Source: Ardenticatenaceae bacterium | GTDB taxonomy: Bacteria; Chloroflexota; Anaerolineae; Promineifilales; Promineifilaceae | Length of the DNA: 64,000 nt | Reading direction: 5' to 3' | Assembly (NCBI GenBank): GCA_020634565.1 | Contig: JACKBN010000018.1 | Coordinates: forward strand, 65,050 to 129,049 | Shown: piece by piece, positions 42,008 to 51,026 of the stretch | How the letters are laid out: every line of letters starts with the position of its first letter | Position numbering within the stretch: position 1 is the first letter of the stretch | Translations under genes and position numbers: made by a program | The notes under the pieces: model-generated | Seen by the model: only the letters and a program-made list of their open reading frames with translations | What the model was told of the DNA's origin: nothing | Databases searched by the model: none

Positions 42008-44266
42008 TTACTGTTTCCAGTTGGCAAACATTCTGACGATACGCAGTAAAAACAACGGCCGTTTCACCTGTTGCCAACTTTGCCATGCCTTAATCCGCCC
42101 TGATTCAGCATCACCTGCGTAGCGCCGCTGCATGTACAGGTTGGTGAGCTGAGTAAGGTGCGGACGCAGCCGTTCGATTTGCCGCGCCAGCCGAGGGGAT
42201 TGTCCAAAATGACTCAGTGCAGTTTGCAGCATCGCCAGAAATTCCTGCGGTGTCTGGCTCGGCTGGGGGCCTTGGCCCAGCTTTACGGCCGTGTCCTCTA
42301 AACGGCCGTAGCTCCAGATCACTGCATCCGCCCCGGCTGGCAGCTGCCCCCGCCGCCACCAGGCGTAAACAAGCCCGAAAAGCCCCGCTGCTGCCAGGAC
42401 GAGTGCCCAGGGAAACGGCCGTTCCTCACTTTCTTCCGGTGGGATGGGGGGGATTTCCAGCGGCTGGGATTCGGCAAAGTCGGGCATCTGGGTGCCAAAT
42501 GTGGGGGATGGCTCCGAAAAAGCGTGTGGTGAGACAAAAGCGGGCGTAGGCTCAAATTCAACCCAGCCATACTCGGCAAAATAAACCTCTGCCCAGGAAT
42601 GGCCATTGATCTGGTACACGGTTTGGACCCCGTTTTCATCCGTGGGCTGGGCCAGATAGCCAACGGCCAGCCGAGCAGGCAAGCCCACAGCCCGTGCCAG
42701 CACCACCATCGCCGATGCATAGAAATCGCAGTAACCGGCCCGCTGTTCAAATAAAAAGTGGTCCACCGGGTCAACCTCGCGCGGTGGCGTTTGCACTTCC
42801 AGCGAGTACGGATATTGGCGCAAAAATTGCTCGATGGCGTGCGCCTGATCGTACGGATTGCTTTGGTTGTCAGCAATTTCGGTCGCCAGATCCAACACCC
42901 GTTGGGGAATGCTGTCGGGCAGGCGTGTGTAGCGCGCCAGAAGGGCGGGGGGTACATCGGCCACGGCCGTTCCGCGCAGCATGGTTGGGGTCGCCTGTGA
43001 AACTTGGGAAACGGCCGTATACACCGTGTTGGCGCTGTTGATCCGCACCAAATCTGTTTGCCCTCGCCAGAAGACCGTGGCCTCTTGCTCAAGCTGTTGG
43101 GGCAGGCCAAGCGTGTAGCGGGTCAGCCGCTTATCCAGCACCCAATGAACGGTTTGGCTGACGGTAGCCGCTGCCTCAACGGCTGGTAAAGCGATGGCGG
43201 TGTCGGCGTCCAATGGTTCGGTGCGCTCTTCAGACAAGGCCCAGCCCCGTCCGGTGTACACGTCGTAGCTCAAGGCGCGCCAATGCAGCCCCGTCAGGTT
43301 GGCCTCGCTTTGCACAACGGCCGTCATTACCACGGTTTCGGCCAGTTCTGGCGGCGCATCCAGCAAAAAGCTGCGGGGCAGAATACCACTGCCGCCCACG
43401 CCATCGGGACCGCTAGGCTGGCCACCGGCACGGTTTTCCACCCCGCCAAACGCACGCTCTAGCGCTGCTTCGGTTTGCTGCACCACCGGCTGGGCCTGGA
43501 AGCGCTGCACCAGCCGCCGGATGCTGAAGCTGGGCAATGTCAATGCCAGCACCAGCAAAATGGCGGCAATGGCTGAAGCGTGCAGCAAAAGATCCATACG
43601 CAGCTCACCCGAATAATCGACCTGGTGTTTGTCCCACGCTTCGGTAAGGGCAAAGTGGTGCATCATGGCCGTCAATAAAGCGGTCAGGCCGACAAACGTG
43701 GCCAGCCACCAGATTTGCCCGCCGCCAAAATAACCGTTAAATGCCAGCCCTAGTCCCAGGGCTAGAAGGCCCGGCAGTGGCCGATGTTGTCGGAACAGTT
43801 GCCAGCTGGCAAAGGCGGTTAAAAAGTAGCTGAGCAAGGCCAGGCCGAGGGTAAAGGCGATGGTTTCCTGGCTGCTTTGGTTGCTGAATACGGCCGTTCC
43901 CCAACTACCCATCCGATCCAGAAACAGCGCCCCGTTTTGCAGCCAATACGGCCGTAGCGATGCCCAGCCTCCCAGCCAGGCTGACCAGGTAGGCCAAAGC
44001 TGGGCGGTGCCAATGAGAGGAATTGCCACACCATAGAGGGTAATCAAAATCCAGGCACTTATGGGGGAAAGCGGCCGTTTCGCCAGAATCGTGCCCAGCA
44101 AAAAGCCGCCCAGCGCTGCGGGAATCACCACGCCATCATCCGGCACCCAGGCAACTTCGAGAACGGCCGTAATGACGCAGCCCACAATGGCCGCCAGCAG
44201 TAACAGGGGCAGCCAGCCCTCTCGCGGTTTTATTCGCTGGATTACCAAATCAACGGCACGTGCCAT
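42008..44266 (-). CDS. TgpA-type transglutaminase-like membrane protein
   Basis: 752 residues: about six N-terminal TM helices, a large external part with a transglutaminase-like core, a further TM helix near 630 and a C-terminal DUF4129-like segment. The catalytic Cys is in RAGYCDFYASAMVVLAR and His in NGHSWAEVYF; the third residue lies in WVEFEPTP (Glu/Asp position). TgpA genes usually sit beside DUF58 and MoxR genes; here the DUF58 gene is 3 kb upstream on the same strand and no MoxR is seen. Confidence 0.88.
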   Translation of the reverse strand: MARAVDLVIQRIKPREGWLPLLLLAAIVGCVITAVLEVAWVPDDGVVIPAALGGFLLGTILAKRPLSPISAWILITLYGVAIPLIGTAQLWPTWSAWLGGWASLRPYWLQNGALFLDRMGSWGTAVFSNQSSQETIAFTLGLALLSYFLTAFASWQLFRQHRPLPGLLALGLGLAFNGYFGGGQIWWLATFVGLTALLTAMMHHFALTEAWDKHQVDYSGELRMDLLLHASAIAAILLVLALTLPSFSIRRLVQRFQAQPVVQQTEAALERAFGGVENRAGGQPSGPDGVGGSGILPRSFLLDAPPELAETVVMTAVVQSEANLTGLHWRALSYDVYTGRGWALSEERTEPLDADTAIALPAVEAAATVSQTVHWVLDKRLTRYTLGLPQQLEQEATVFWRGQTDLVRINSANTVYTAVSQVSQATPTMLRGTAVADVPPALLARYTRLPDSIPQRVLDLATEIADNQSNPYDQAHAIEQFLRQYPYSLEVQTPPREVDPVDHFLFEQRAGYCDFYASAMVVLARAVGLPARLAVGYLAQPTDENGVQTVYQINGHSWAEVYFAEYGWVEFEPTPAFVSPHAFSEPSPTFGTQMPDFAESQPLEIPPIPPEESEERPFPWALVLAAAGLFGLVYAWWRRGQLPAGADAVIWSYGRLEDTAVKLGQGPQPSQTPQEFLAMLQTALSHFGQSPRLARQIERLRPHLTQLTNLYMQRRYAGDAESGRIKAWQSWQQVKRPLFLLRIVRMFANWKQ

Positions 44267-44278
44267 TTGTTAGGGGGA

Positions 44279-44300
44279 CCTGGGGCCGAAGCCCCAGGCT
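44279..44300. repeat. Dispersed hairpin element (copy 1, perfect stem)
   Basis: CCTGGGGC-CGAA-GCCCCAGG plus CT. The stem is 8 bp with a CGAA loop, 27 bp after the FAD oxidoreductase stop, where it could terminate. A near-identical copy is at 46330-46351. Confidence 0.6.
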
Positions 44301-44326
44301 GCAATTGCCAGGATCTGTTTCCCTGG

Positions 44327-45514
44327 CTAAATGATTTTCTGCTTATTCTCAAAGACCGGCGCATTTTCCAGGATGCGTCGCGGCGAAAAGATGGAGAGAT
44401 CCAGTGTAGGCGGCTGACCCAGGATACATTCTGCCAGATAGCGGCCTACGGCGTGACACTGCTGGAAGCCGTGCCCGGAGAAGCCATTCACCAGGTAAAA
44501 GCCCCGCAGTTCTGGCCATTCGCCCAAAATGGCATTGCCGTCGAAGGTGTTGACGGCGTACAGGCCAGCCCAGCCGTCCACCACGCGCAGCGAGTCAAAA
44601 GCGGGCATAAATTCTGCTAGCTCCGGCCAGATGCGATCCTCAAATTTGTGGCGCTGCCAGCTAAAGTCGGTTGTCGTTATGGGATCGTCGGCGAACGAGT
44701 GGGCGGTCATAAAAACGCCATGCCCTTCATGAATGATGTAGGTGCCAGACGGCAGCAGCAGCAGTGGGAGGACTTTTTCGGGCTGTACGGCCGTTTCCAC
44801 AATATAAACCTGCCGCATCACGGGCTCCATAGGAATCTCCACGCCACAAGTTTTGGCCAGCTGGGTGCCCCACGCTCCCGCACTGTTGACCACGATGCCT
44901 GCCTGTAGCACCTCGCCGCTTTTGAGCTGGACGCCGGTGACCTGACCGTTTTGGTGGTGAACGGCCGTTACCTCCGCCTCGATCAGTTCTGCACCCAAAG
45001 CCACCGCTTTCTTTTTGTATGCTTCAAGCACCGCCTGGGGCAGCATCGTGCCGTCGTCGCGGCCAAATGTAGCCCCCACAAACAAGCCATCCGCCACGTT
45101 CAAAAGTGGATAGATTTCTTTTGCTTCACTTGGCGTCAGCCAGGAAACATTGCAGCCCAGACTTTGCTGCAAAGCCAGCCCGGCCTCCACTTCGGCGCGG
45201 CCTGCTTCGTCCGTGAGGAACAGGTTGCCTTGCTGCCGAAAAGCGACATCCGGCACCTCGCCAGCCACCGTCATATCTTCGGCAAATGTTTTCAGCACTT
45301 CCAGAGCGTACAGCGACATCTGGATGTTTTCTTTCACGTTAAACTGCACGCGGCTGTTGCCGTCTGACAAAACGGTGGAGGAGTAGCGGTAGGTTAAATC
45401 TTTTTCGATGAGAGCGATTTTGAGCTGATTGTCGCGCTGTAGCAGATGGGTGGCAATGGCGCAGCCCATCACGCCCGCGCCCGCAAAAATAACGTCGTAA
45501 TATTGGTTAGTCAT
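44327..45514 (-). CDS. FAD-dependent oxidoreductase (DadA/sarcosine oxidase-like)
   Basis: Start ATG 45514 (MTNQYYDVIF) after GAGGAAC. 395 residues with FAD Rossmann motif FAGAGVMGCAIATHLLQ, a VVNSAGAWG motif, and a C-terminal GFSGHGFQQCHAVGRYLAE segment typical of D-amino-acid/glycine/sarcosine oxidases. It oxidises a secondary or primary amine, substrate unknown. Two SDR genes follow upstream on the same strand, but hairpins separate them, so a single operon is uncertain. Confidence 0.85.
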   Translation of the reverse strand: MTNQYYDVIFAGAGVMGCAIATHLLQRDNQLKIALIEKDLTYRYSSTVLSDGNSRVQFNVKENIQMSLYALEVLKTFAEDMTVAGEVPDVAFRQQGNLFLTDEAGRAEVEAGLALQQSLGCNVSWLTPSEAKEIYPLLNVADGLFVGATFGRDDGTMLPQAVLEAYKKKAVALGAELIEAEVTAVHHQNGQVTGVQLKSGEVLQAGIVVNSAGAWGTQLAKTCGVEIPMEPVMRQVYIVETAVQPEKVLPLLLLPSGTYIIHEGHGVFMTAHSFADDPITTTDFSWQRHKFEDRIWPELAEFMPAFDSLRVVDGWAGLYAVNTFDGNAILGEWPELRGFYLVNGFSGHGFQQCHAVGRYLAECILGQPPTLDLSIFSPRRILENAPVFENKQKII

Positions 45515-45544
45515 GCAATGTGTTCCTCTATTGATGTGGAAGAT

Positions 45545-45587
45545 GGTAATTGAGTAATTGGGCAATTCGGTGAATTACTCAATTACC
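45545..45587. repeat. Perfect 15-bp inverted repeat
   Basis: GGTAATTGAGTAATT (45545-45559) and its complement (45573-45587) with a 13-nt loop, in the gap after the 45606 SDR gene. No T-run follows. The word TAATTGGGTAATT recurs near 47130-47165. Confidence 0.65.
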
Positions 45588-45605
45588 TAATACCCAATTA
45601 CCCCT

Positions 45606-46310
45606 CTAAACCGACCGGGTAATGCCGCCATCTACGCGGATGTTTTGCCCGGTAATGTAGCCCGCGCCGTCGGAAAGCAAGAAGCGAACCGTTTGGGCAA
45701 TTTCGGCCACGGTGCCGTATCGTCCCGCCGGAATACGCTGGCGATTTTCCTCGGTCTCCGGGTAGCTGTCGATGAAGCCGGGCAAGACGTTGTTCATGCG
45801 GATGCCCTGGCTGGCGTATTCATCGGCGTACAGCTTGGTGTAGCTGGCCAGCGCCGCCCGCAGCGTAGAACTGACGGGAAAAGTCGCCTCTGGCTCAAAG
45901 GCGGCGTAGGTGGAAATATTAACAATCGCTCCGCCACCCTGCGCGATCATGATTGGCGTGACCAGTCGGGCCATGCGGGCCACGTTTAGCATTACCAAAT
46001 CGAGCCCCGTGTGCCAATCTTCATCGGGGATTTCCAGGATTTGGCCTTTGGGTGGGTGGCCTGTGTTGTTGACGACGGCGTCGATACGGCCGTATCGCTC
46101 CAGTGCCGTATCCACCAGTTTTTGCAAATCAGCGCTGCTGGTGACCGAACCTGTCAGGCCAAAGCCACCCAACTCCTCGGCCACCGCTTCTGCGCCGCCA
46201 GAGGCTGAGAGAAGCGCCAGATTGTAGCCAGCGCTGGCCAGTTCACGCGCGATGGCGGCTCCCATCCCTTTGCCTGCCGCTGTGATGACGGCCGTTTTCT
46301 TTGTTGTCAT
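45606..46310 (-). CDS. Short-chain dehydrogenase/reductase
   Basis: 234 residues, a classical SDR: cofactor motif ITAAGKGMGAAIARELA, NNTG (VVNNTGHPP) and C-terminal GAGYITGQNIRVDGG. The catalytic Tyr position is not canonical: ISTYAAFEPEATFPVSSTLRAALAS (shown in part) keeps Ser but lacks a clear YxxxK, so catalysis is uncertain. It is close to a second SDR upstream. Confidence 0.83.
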   Translation of the reverse strand: MTTKKTAVITAAGKGMGAAIARELASAGYNLALLSASGGAEAVAEELGGFGLTGSVTSSADLQKLVDTALERYGRIDAVVNNTGHPPKGQILEIPDEDWHTGLDLVMLNVARMARLVTPIMIAQGGGAIVNISTYAAFEPEATFPVSSTLRAALASYTKLYADEYASQGIRMNNVLPGFIDSYPETEENRQRIPAGRYGTVAEIAQTVRFLLSDGAGYITGQNIRVDGGITRSV

Positions 46311-46329
46311 GCTGCATTCCTTTTGTGGT

Positions 46330-46351
46330 CCTGAGGCCGAAACCCCAGGCT
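46330..46351. repeat. Dispersed hairpin element (copy 2, imperfect)
   Basis: CCTGAGGC-CGAA-ACCCCAGG plus CT matches copy 1 at 20 of 22 positions, with two changes that break pairs. It lies between the two SDR genes. Confidence 0.55.
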
Positions 46352-46397
46352 AGATTTTGATTGTTGAATATTGTTCACGGCTTACCGCAAACTGAAC

Positions 46398-47114
46398 TTA
46401 TGATTTCCCGAAAACTGGTATAGCTGCGCCGTGAATGTCTCGGGCGGCCGGGGAGGCCAGGAAGAGAATCACGTCGGCCAGCGATTCGGGCTGGACCCAA
46501 TTGTCCGCATTGGCGTTGGGCATTGCTTCCCGGTTTTGTGGCGTGTCGATGGTGCCCGGAATAATAGCGTTGACGTTGATGCCTGCTGATTTCACCTCGG
46601 CCGCTGCGCTTTCAGTCAATCGCAAAACGGCCGCTTTGGCCGCACTGTAAGCCGACATATTTTTGTTGCCTTGAAAAGCGGGCCGGGCCGCAATGTTGAT
46701 AATTTTGCCGCTGCCTTGGGGCACCATCTTTTTTAGAACGGCCTGGTTGGTAATGAACGTCGTTTTGGCATTGATTGTCAGCATGAATTCCAGCTTGTCC
46801 AACGGTGTTTCATGCAGCGGTGGCCCAGAAAAGAAGCCGCCAACCGTGTGCACCAGCACGTCAATTCGGCCAAACTTTTCAATGATTTTTTCGACAACGG
46901 CCGTAACCGCCGTTTCGCTCGTTAAATCCGCATTTTCTGTAAGGAATCGTTCTGATTCCGACACCAACTCGGGAAAGCGTTCCGCCAGCCGCTCCGGCTG
47001 CCGGTCGATCAGCGCCAGATTGGCTCCTGCATCGACAAACGCCCTCGTGACCGCGCTGCCCAAATTGCCCGACGCGCCCGTCACCATTACCACTTTGTCT
47101 TTAAATTGAGTCAT
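46398..47114 (-). CDS. Short-chain dehydrogenase/reductase
   Basis: Start ATG 47114 (MTQFKDKVVM). 238 residues: VTGASGNLGSAVTRAFVDAG cofactor motif, HTVGGFFSGPP at the NNAG position, INIAARPAF and YSAAKAAVLRLTES with the catalytic YxxxK present. A typical NAD(P) SDR of unknown substrate. It is same-strand with the second SDR and the FAD oxidoreductase. Confidence 0.87.
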   Translation of the reverse strand: MTQFKDKVVMVTGASGNLGSAVTRAFVDAGANLALIDRQPERLAERFPELVSESERFLTENADLTSETAVTAVVEKIIEKFGRIDVLVHTVGGFFSGPPLHETPLDKLEFMLTINAKTTFITNQAVLKKMVPQGSGKIINIAARPAFQGNKNMSAYSAAKAAVLRLTESAAAEVKSAGINVNAIIPGTIDTPQNREAMPNANADNWVQPESLADVILFLASPAARDIHGAAIPVFGKS

Positions 47115-47171
47115 CGTTGTTGTTCCTGTAATTTGGTAATCAGGCAAATTCAATTACCCAATTACTTGTTT

Positions 47172-48479
47172 TCATCGTGCTGCTGGCGTTTTCACCGCCA
47201 CGACCTTCCCCGTGCCGCTGACGCGGAATTCCCAGAAGCCGCGCCGCTGTTGTTCTTCCAGTGGTGTGCCAATTTCACCTTGACGAATGACCTGGCAAGG
47301 AAAACCCAACTGTCGTACGGCCGTTGCCAACCCCTCGCTGTTTTCTTCACCGCCGAAACTTTGCCGATCCAGCAAAACCACGTTGCTTTCTACGCCGCGC
47401 TGTACCAGCCGGGCCAGCTCTGGCAGCCAACCGCCACTGCCGCTGGGTGTGATAATGATAACGGCCGTGCCCCGTTTGGTAATGCGCCCTAAATCAAACA
47501 GCGCCGTTTGCAGATCGGTTGCGCCATCGGCATCTAGCAGGGCCAATGCCCGCAGAATGCGCCATTGCTGCCCCTGACCGCTGCCCGTGTGCACAATTTG
47601 GGGCGAACGGCCGTATCCTGCCAGCCCCACCGCCCGATTCTGCCGCACGGCCCGTGCCGCCAGCGAGGCGCCCAACAGCACCGCCTGCTCAATCGTGCGT
47701 TCGGCACCGCTGCCCAGCTGTACCGCTGCCTCACAATCCAGCAAAATCCAGATGTCGCCCGTGGCGTCTTGATCAAATTCGCGTACGTATAGGCTGTTTT
47801 TGTGGGCCGAAATGGGCCAATGAATCCAGCGTTGGGGATCGCCGATTTGGTAATCGCGCACGGAAGCGGCATTGGTGGTGGCCTGCCAGCTGCGCTGCCG
47901 CACCCGCGCCTGCCCGCTGCTGGTGCCTGTGGGCAGTGGAATCGGGAGCTGGCCATGGATTGGCGGATGAATGATGATTTCTTCGGTTTGGGTGTAGAAG
48001 CGAGTCATTTGGAACAGGCCAAAGGGGTCGCTGCTGCGGATGGCCCACGGTCCCAGGGAAAACATGCCCCGCTGCTGGCAAACGGCCGTTTCCCGCCAAT
48101 GATCGCTGCTTTGGGCCGGTACGCTGCGCACAACGGCCGTTCGGTAACCGGGAATGTTGGTGTAATCAATGATCTCCACCCACAAAGCGGGGATGAAACT
48201 GTCGTTGAACAGGTCAAATCGCTCTTCCAGCCGGTCGCCCACAGCCACCCAACCATACCGCAGCTGGCGACTGCCGTGCAGATGTTTGGCTAACTGTCGC
48301 ACCCACACATACCCCACTAAAAACAATCCGCCCAGGCCAATGAGCAAGGTGTTCCAAACCTGGTTGGGCAGCAGCAAAGCGGCTACCAGCAAAAACAGAA
48401 AGGAAATGACCGGCAGGCGCAGCCGCAGTTTGATAATCACTTTGTCTTCAGCTGGAATGGTAGACGGCCGTTCGTCCAT
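47172..48479 (-). CDS. DUF58-domain protein
   Basis: Start ATG 48479. 435 residues: two N-terminal TM helices (VISFLFLLVAALLLPNQVW region), a beta-rich segment, and the DUF58/von Willebrand-like core with YQIGDPQRWIHWPISAHKNSLYVREF (in part) and ILLDCEAAVQLG. DUF58 proteins associate with MoxR ATPases and TgpA membrane proteins; the TgpA-like gene at 42008 is the likely partner. Confidence 0.85.
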   Translation of the reverse strand: MDERPSTIPAEDKVIIKLRLRLPVISFLFLLVAALLLPNQVWNTLLIGLGGLFLVGYVWVRQLAKHLHGSRQLRYGWVAVGDRLEERFDLFNDSFIPALWVEIIDYTNIPGYRTAVVRSVPAQSSDHWRETAVCQQRGMFSLGPWAIRSSDPFGLFQMTRFYTQTEEIIIHPPIHGQLPIPLPTGTSSGQARVRQRSWQATTNAASVRDYQIGDPQRWIHWPISAHKNSLYVREFDQDATGDIWILLDCEAAVQLGSGAERTIEQAVLLGASLAARAVRQNRAVGLAGYGRSPQIVHTGSGQGQQWRILRALALLDADGATDLQTALFDLGRITKRGTAVIIITPSGSGGWLPELARLVQRGVESNVVLLDRQSFGGEENSEGLATAVRQLGFPCQVIRQGEIGTPLEEQQRRGFWEFRVSGTGKVVAVKTPAAR

Positions 48480-48547
48480 AAAACGATTTTGACACAATTG
48501 CCCAATTTCGCAATGGATTGTGGCCTGGCTAAGCTGAGTTTGACGGA

Positions 48548-49441
48548 TTACTCGCGCAAGTTTTGGGCCAGGAAGCGTCGCAGCCGCTTGCTCATCAGTT
48601 CAGGATCGGTTTCAAAGAGATTGTTGTGGCCCGCTTCGGGGATGAGCAGGCGTTCTTTGGGGGAAACGGCCGTATCGTACAGCGTCGAGCCGTTGCTCAC
48701 GTGTACTGTTTTGTCATGCCCGCCCTGAATAAACAGGCTGGGGCGGGGCGACAGGGAAGCTACTTCTTGCAACGGCGCGAGTTGGCGGCTGTCTACACCG
48801 GCAATCCACTCTGCCCAAGGCATAATCAGCGGCGCTGTCCACTCGGGCAGGCGCGCAAAGGAGACGGTTAATCGTCGCGTATTGTTAGCAAAATTCGTAT
48901 AGGCACTTTCGGCCACCACCAGCCGCAGCTCTGGCAGTTGGGCCGCCGCCCGAATGGCAATGGCCCCGCCCATTGAATGCCCGATGATGCCAATTTTGTT
49001 GGGGTTAACGGCCGTTTGCCTTTGCAAAAAGGCCAGCGCCGCCTGTACGTCAGCCACTTCGGTTAGACCCCAACTGCTTTTTTCGCCTTCAGAACGGCCG
49101 TGTGCCCGCAAATCAAACAGCAGTGCGCCATACCCTTGCTCGGCCAGCATCGCTGCCTGATCCAGCAGGGCGCTGCGGTTGCTGCCCAGACCATGCACAT
49201 AAATCAGCGCAGCCCCATCTTCCGTTTGCGGTGGAATGTACCAGCCAGAGAGCTGCAAACCATCGTCTGTGCGAAACGTGACCTCTTCCCATGTGGCAAT
49301 GCCAAAATCGGAGGGCGTTTGGTGGGTGATGTTTCGGGGTGGGGCCACCAGCCGCCGGGCGCGGCTGTGGACAAAACCCGCCAGGGCGGCCAGCAAAAGC
49401 AAAACAATGGCGACAGGGAGTTTGTAACCTAACTTGGGCAT
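48548..49441 (-). CDS. Alpha/beta hydrolase, membrane-anchored or secreted
   Basis: Start ATG 49441. 297 residues: N-terminal hydrophobic helix (LPVAIVLLLLAALAGFV), then the hydrolase fold with YVHGLGSNRS, nucleophile elbow GIIGHSMGGA, acid in SLFIQGGHDKTVH and His in PEAGHNNLFE. It resembles extracytoplasmic BAAT/DLH-like hydrolases of unknown substrate. A DUF58 gene follows on the same strand. Confidence 0.86.
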   Translation of the reverse strand: MPKLGYKLPVAIVLLLLAALAGFVHSRARRLVAPPRNITHQTPSDFGIATWEEVTFRTDDGLQLSGWYIPPQTEDGAALIYVHGLGSNRSALLDQAAMLAEQGYGALLFDLRAHGRSEGEKSSWGLTEVADVQAALAFLQRQTAVNPNKIGIIGHSMGGAIAIRAAAQLPELRLVVAESAYTNFANNTRRLTVSFARLPEWTAPLIMPWAEWIAGVDSRQLAPLQEVASLSPRPSLFIQGGHDKTVHVSNGSTLYDTAVSPKERLLIPEAGHNNLFETDPELMSKRLRRFLAQNLRE

Positions 49442-49887
49442 GATTGAGATACGGTACGATAAAACGGCCGTATTTTCCACAACCCACATGCCCAAAATAG
49501 ATCACTTGTGTGCTTGACGTCGGTGCGAGTCAATTAGCCCAAAATTTTAAGACTGAATTCAGGTAATTTTGGCGCGTCTGTTTGGCAAAAGTCTGATAGA
49601 CTAGAGTCGTTTTGCCTGCTTCTGGCAGAAAAATTGGAAGTAACACCTTGGAATTTGTCAGACCTTTTAGGTGGAGAACAAAAAGTAACTTGTGAACAAA
49701 TCCCTCATTAGCTCTTTTTGTTCTCCTGAAAGTAATTTTCATTTGCCCAATGGGCATTCACGATATTCATTGAAAATTACTTAAGCGTATGACGCAGCAG
49801 CGCTGAAAGCGTGAAGTAAAATCAACAAATTTCGCAGCACGCGACTTTGATCAGCGTTCATCTGCGTCCCATTTTAGAGGAGATGCG
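49442..49887. other. Intergenic region before carA; repeat arm starts inside it
   Basis: No gene is supported. It contains an 11-bp inverted repeat AGTAATTTTCA / TGAAAATTACT (49731-49741 / 49771-49781). From 49773 the sequence is mirrored at the right end of the window. AGAGGAG precedes the carA ATG. Confidence 0.6.
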
Positions 49888-51024
49888 ATGCAACAAAAGC
49901 TTGTTCCTGCTTTACTCGCGTTAGAAGATGGCACTTTGTGGCCAGGTTTTGGCTTTGGTGCCATTGGTCAAACTAGCGGCGAAATCGTCTTCAACACCAG
50001 CCTTACTGGCTACCAGGAAATCCTCACCGATCCCTCCTACCACGGCCAACTGATCACCATGACTATGCCCCACATCGGCAACATTGGCACGACGCCGGAA
50101 GATGACGAGAGCAGCCGCGTTTGGGCTGCTGGGCTGATCATCCGCCAATTAAGCCCCATCGTCAGCAACTGGCGCTCTCGCCAGCCACTACCCGATTATC
50201 TGGCCGAGCGCGGCGTCGTAGCCATCACCGATGTGGATACCCGCGCTTTGGTGCACTACATTCGTACTCACGGTGCGATGCGGGCCGCTATTTCCAGCGC
50301 CACAGTCGAACCGGAGGAAGTGCTGGCCCTGGCCCGCGCCGCCCGCGATATGAATGGCCTGGATCTGGCCCGCGAGGTGAGCTGTGCGGAGCCGTATCAT
50401 TGGGCCGAGGCGCAAGATTGGTGGCAGCCGGACATCAGTAATCAGTCGTCAGTGATCGGTAAGCAGTATCATGTGGTGGCGTATGATTTTGGCATTAAGC
50501 GGAATATTTTGCGGCTGCTGGGGGCGCAGGGCTGCCGGGTGACGGTGGTGCCTGCCACAACTTCAGCCGCAGACGTGTTGGCTTTGAACCCGGACGGCGT
50601 TTTTCTCTCAAACGGTCCTGGCGATCCGGCAGCATGCGATTATGCCGTTGAATCGGTGCGGGAACTGTTGGGCCAAAAACCGATTTTTGGCATTTGCCTG
50701 GGGCACCAAATTTTGGGGCTGGCGCTGGGCGCAGAAACGTACAAGCTCAAGTTTGGACATCGCGGGGGTAACCAGCCGGTGCAGGTGACGGCCACTGACG
50801 AGGTGCAGATTTCTAGCCATAACCATGGTTTTGCCGTCGATGCCAGCACCTTGCCCGCCAACGTCACGGTTTCCCACCTTAACCTCAATGACAACTGCTG
50901 CGAAGGACTTATTGCGCCAGAACACAAAGCGTACTCCGTGCAGTATCACCCGGAAAGCTCTCCTGGACCCCATGATTCTGATGAACTCTTTGAGCGTTTT
51001 GTGCAAATGATGCAAGAGGCGTAG
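49888..51024 (+). CDS. carA: Carbamoyl-phosphate synthase small subunit
   Basis: 378 residues. N-terminal CPSase domain (LALEDGTLWPGFGFGAIG, FNTSLTGYQEILTDPSY) and class I glutaminase with FLSNGPGDP, the Cys nucleophile in FGICLGHQILGL and YHPESSPGP His-Glu. It supplies ammonia to CarB for pyrimidine and arginine synthesis. Between the domains a short insert, SNQSSVIGK (near residue 185), is encoded by a TAATCAGT-like microrepeat. AGAGGAG lies before the ATG. First gene of a carA-methyltransferase-carB operon. Confidence 0.95.
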   Translation: MQQKLVPALLALEDGTLWPGFGFGAIGQTSGEIVFNTSLTGYQEILTDPSYHGQLITMTMPHIGNIGTTPEDDESSRVWAAGLIIRQLSPIVSNWRSRQPLPDYLAERGVVAITDVDTRALVHYIRTHGAMRAAISSATVEPEEVLALARAARDMNGLDLAREVSCAEPYHWAEAQDWWQPDISNQSSVIGKQYHVVAYDFGIKRNILRLLGAQGCRVTVVPATTSAADVLALNPDGVFLSNGPGDPAACDYAVESVRELLGQKPIFGICLGHQILGLALGAETYKLKFGHRGGNQPVQVTATDEVQISSHNHGFAVDASTLPANVTVSHLNLNDNCCEGLIAPEHKAYSVQYHPESSPGPHDSDELFERFVQMMQEA

Positions 51025-51026
51025 GG

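Noticed and set aside
46330..46351. Terminator call for the second CGAA hairpin
   Set aside because: Two broken pairs and no T-run; kept only as a repeat copy.
49530..49757. 75-residue frame before carA
   Set aside because: No ribosome site or recognisable composition; overlaps an inverted repeat.
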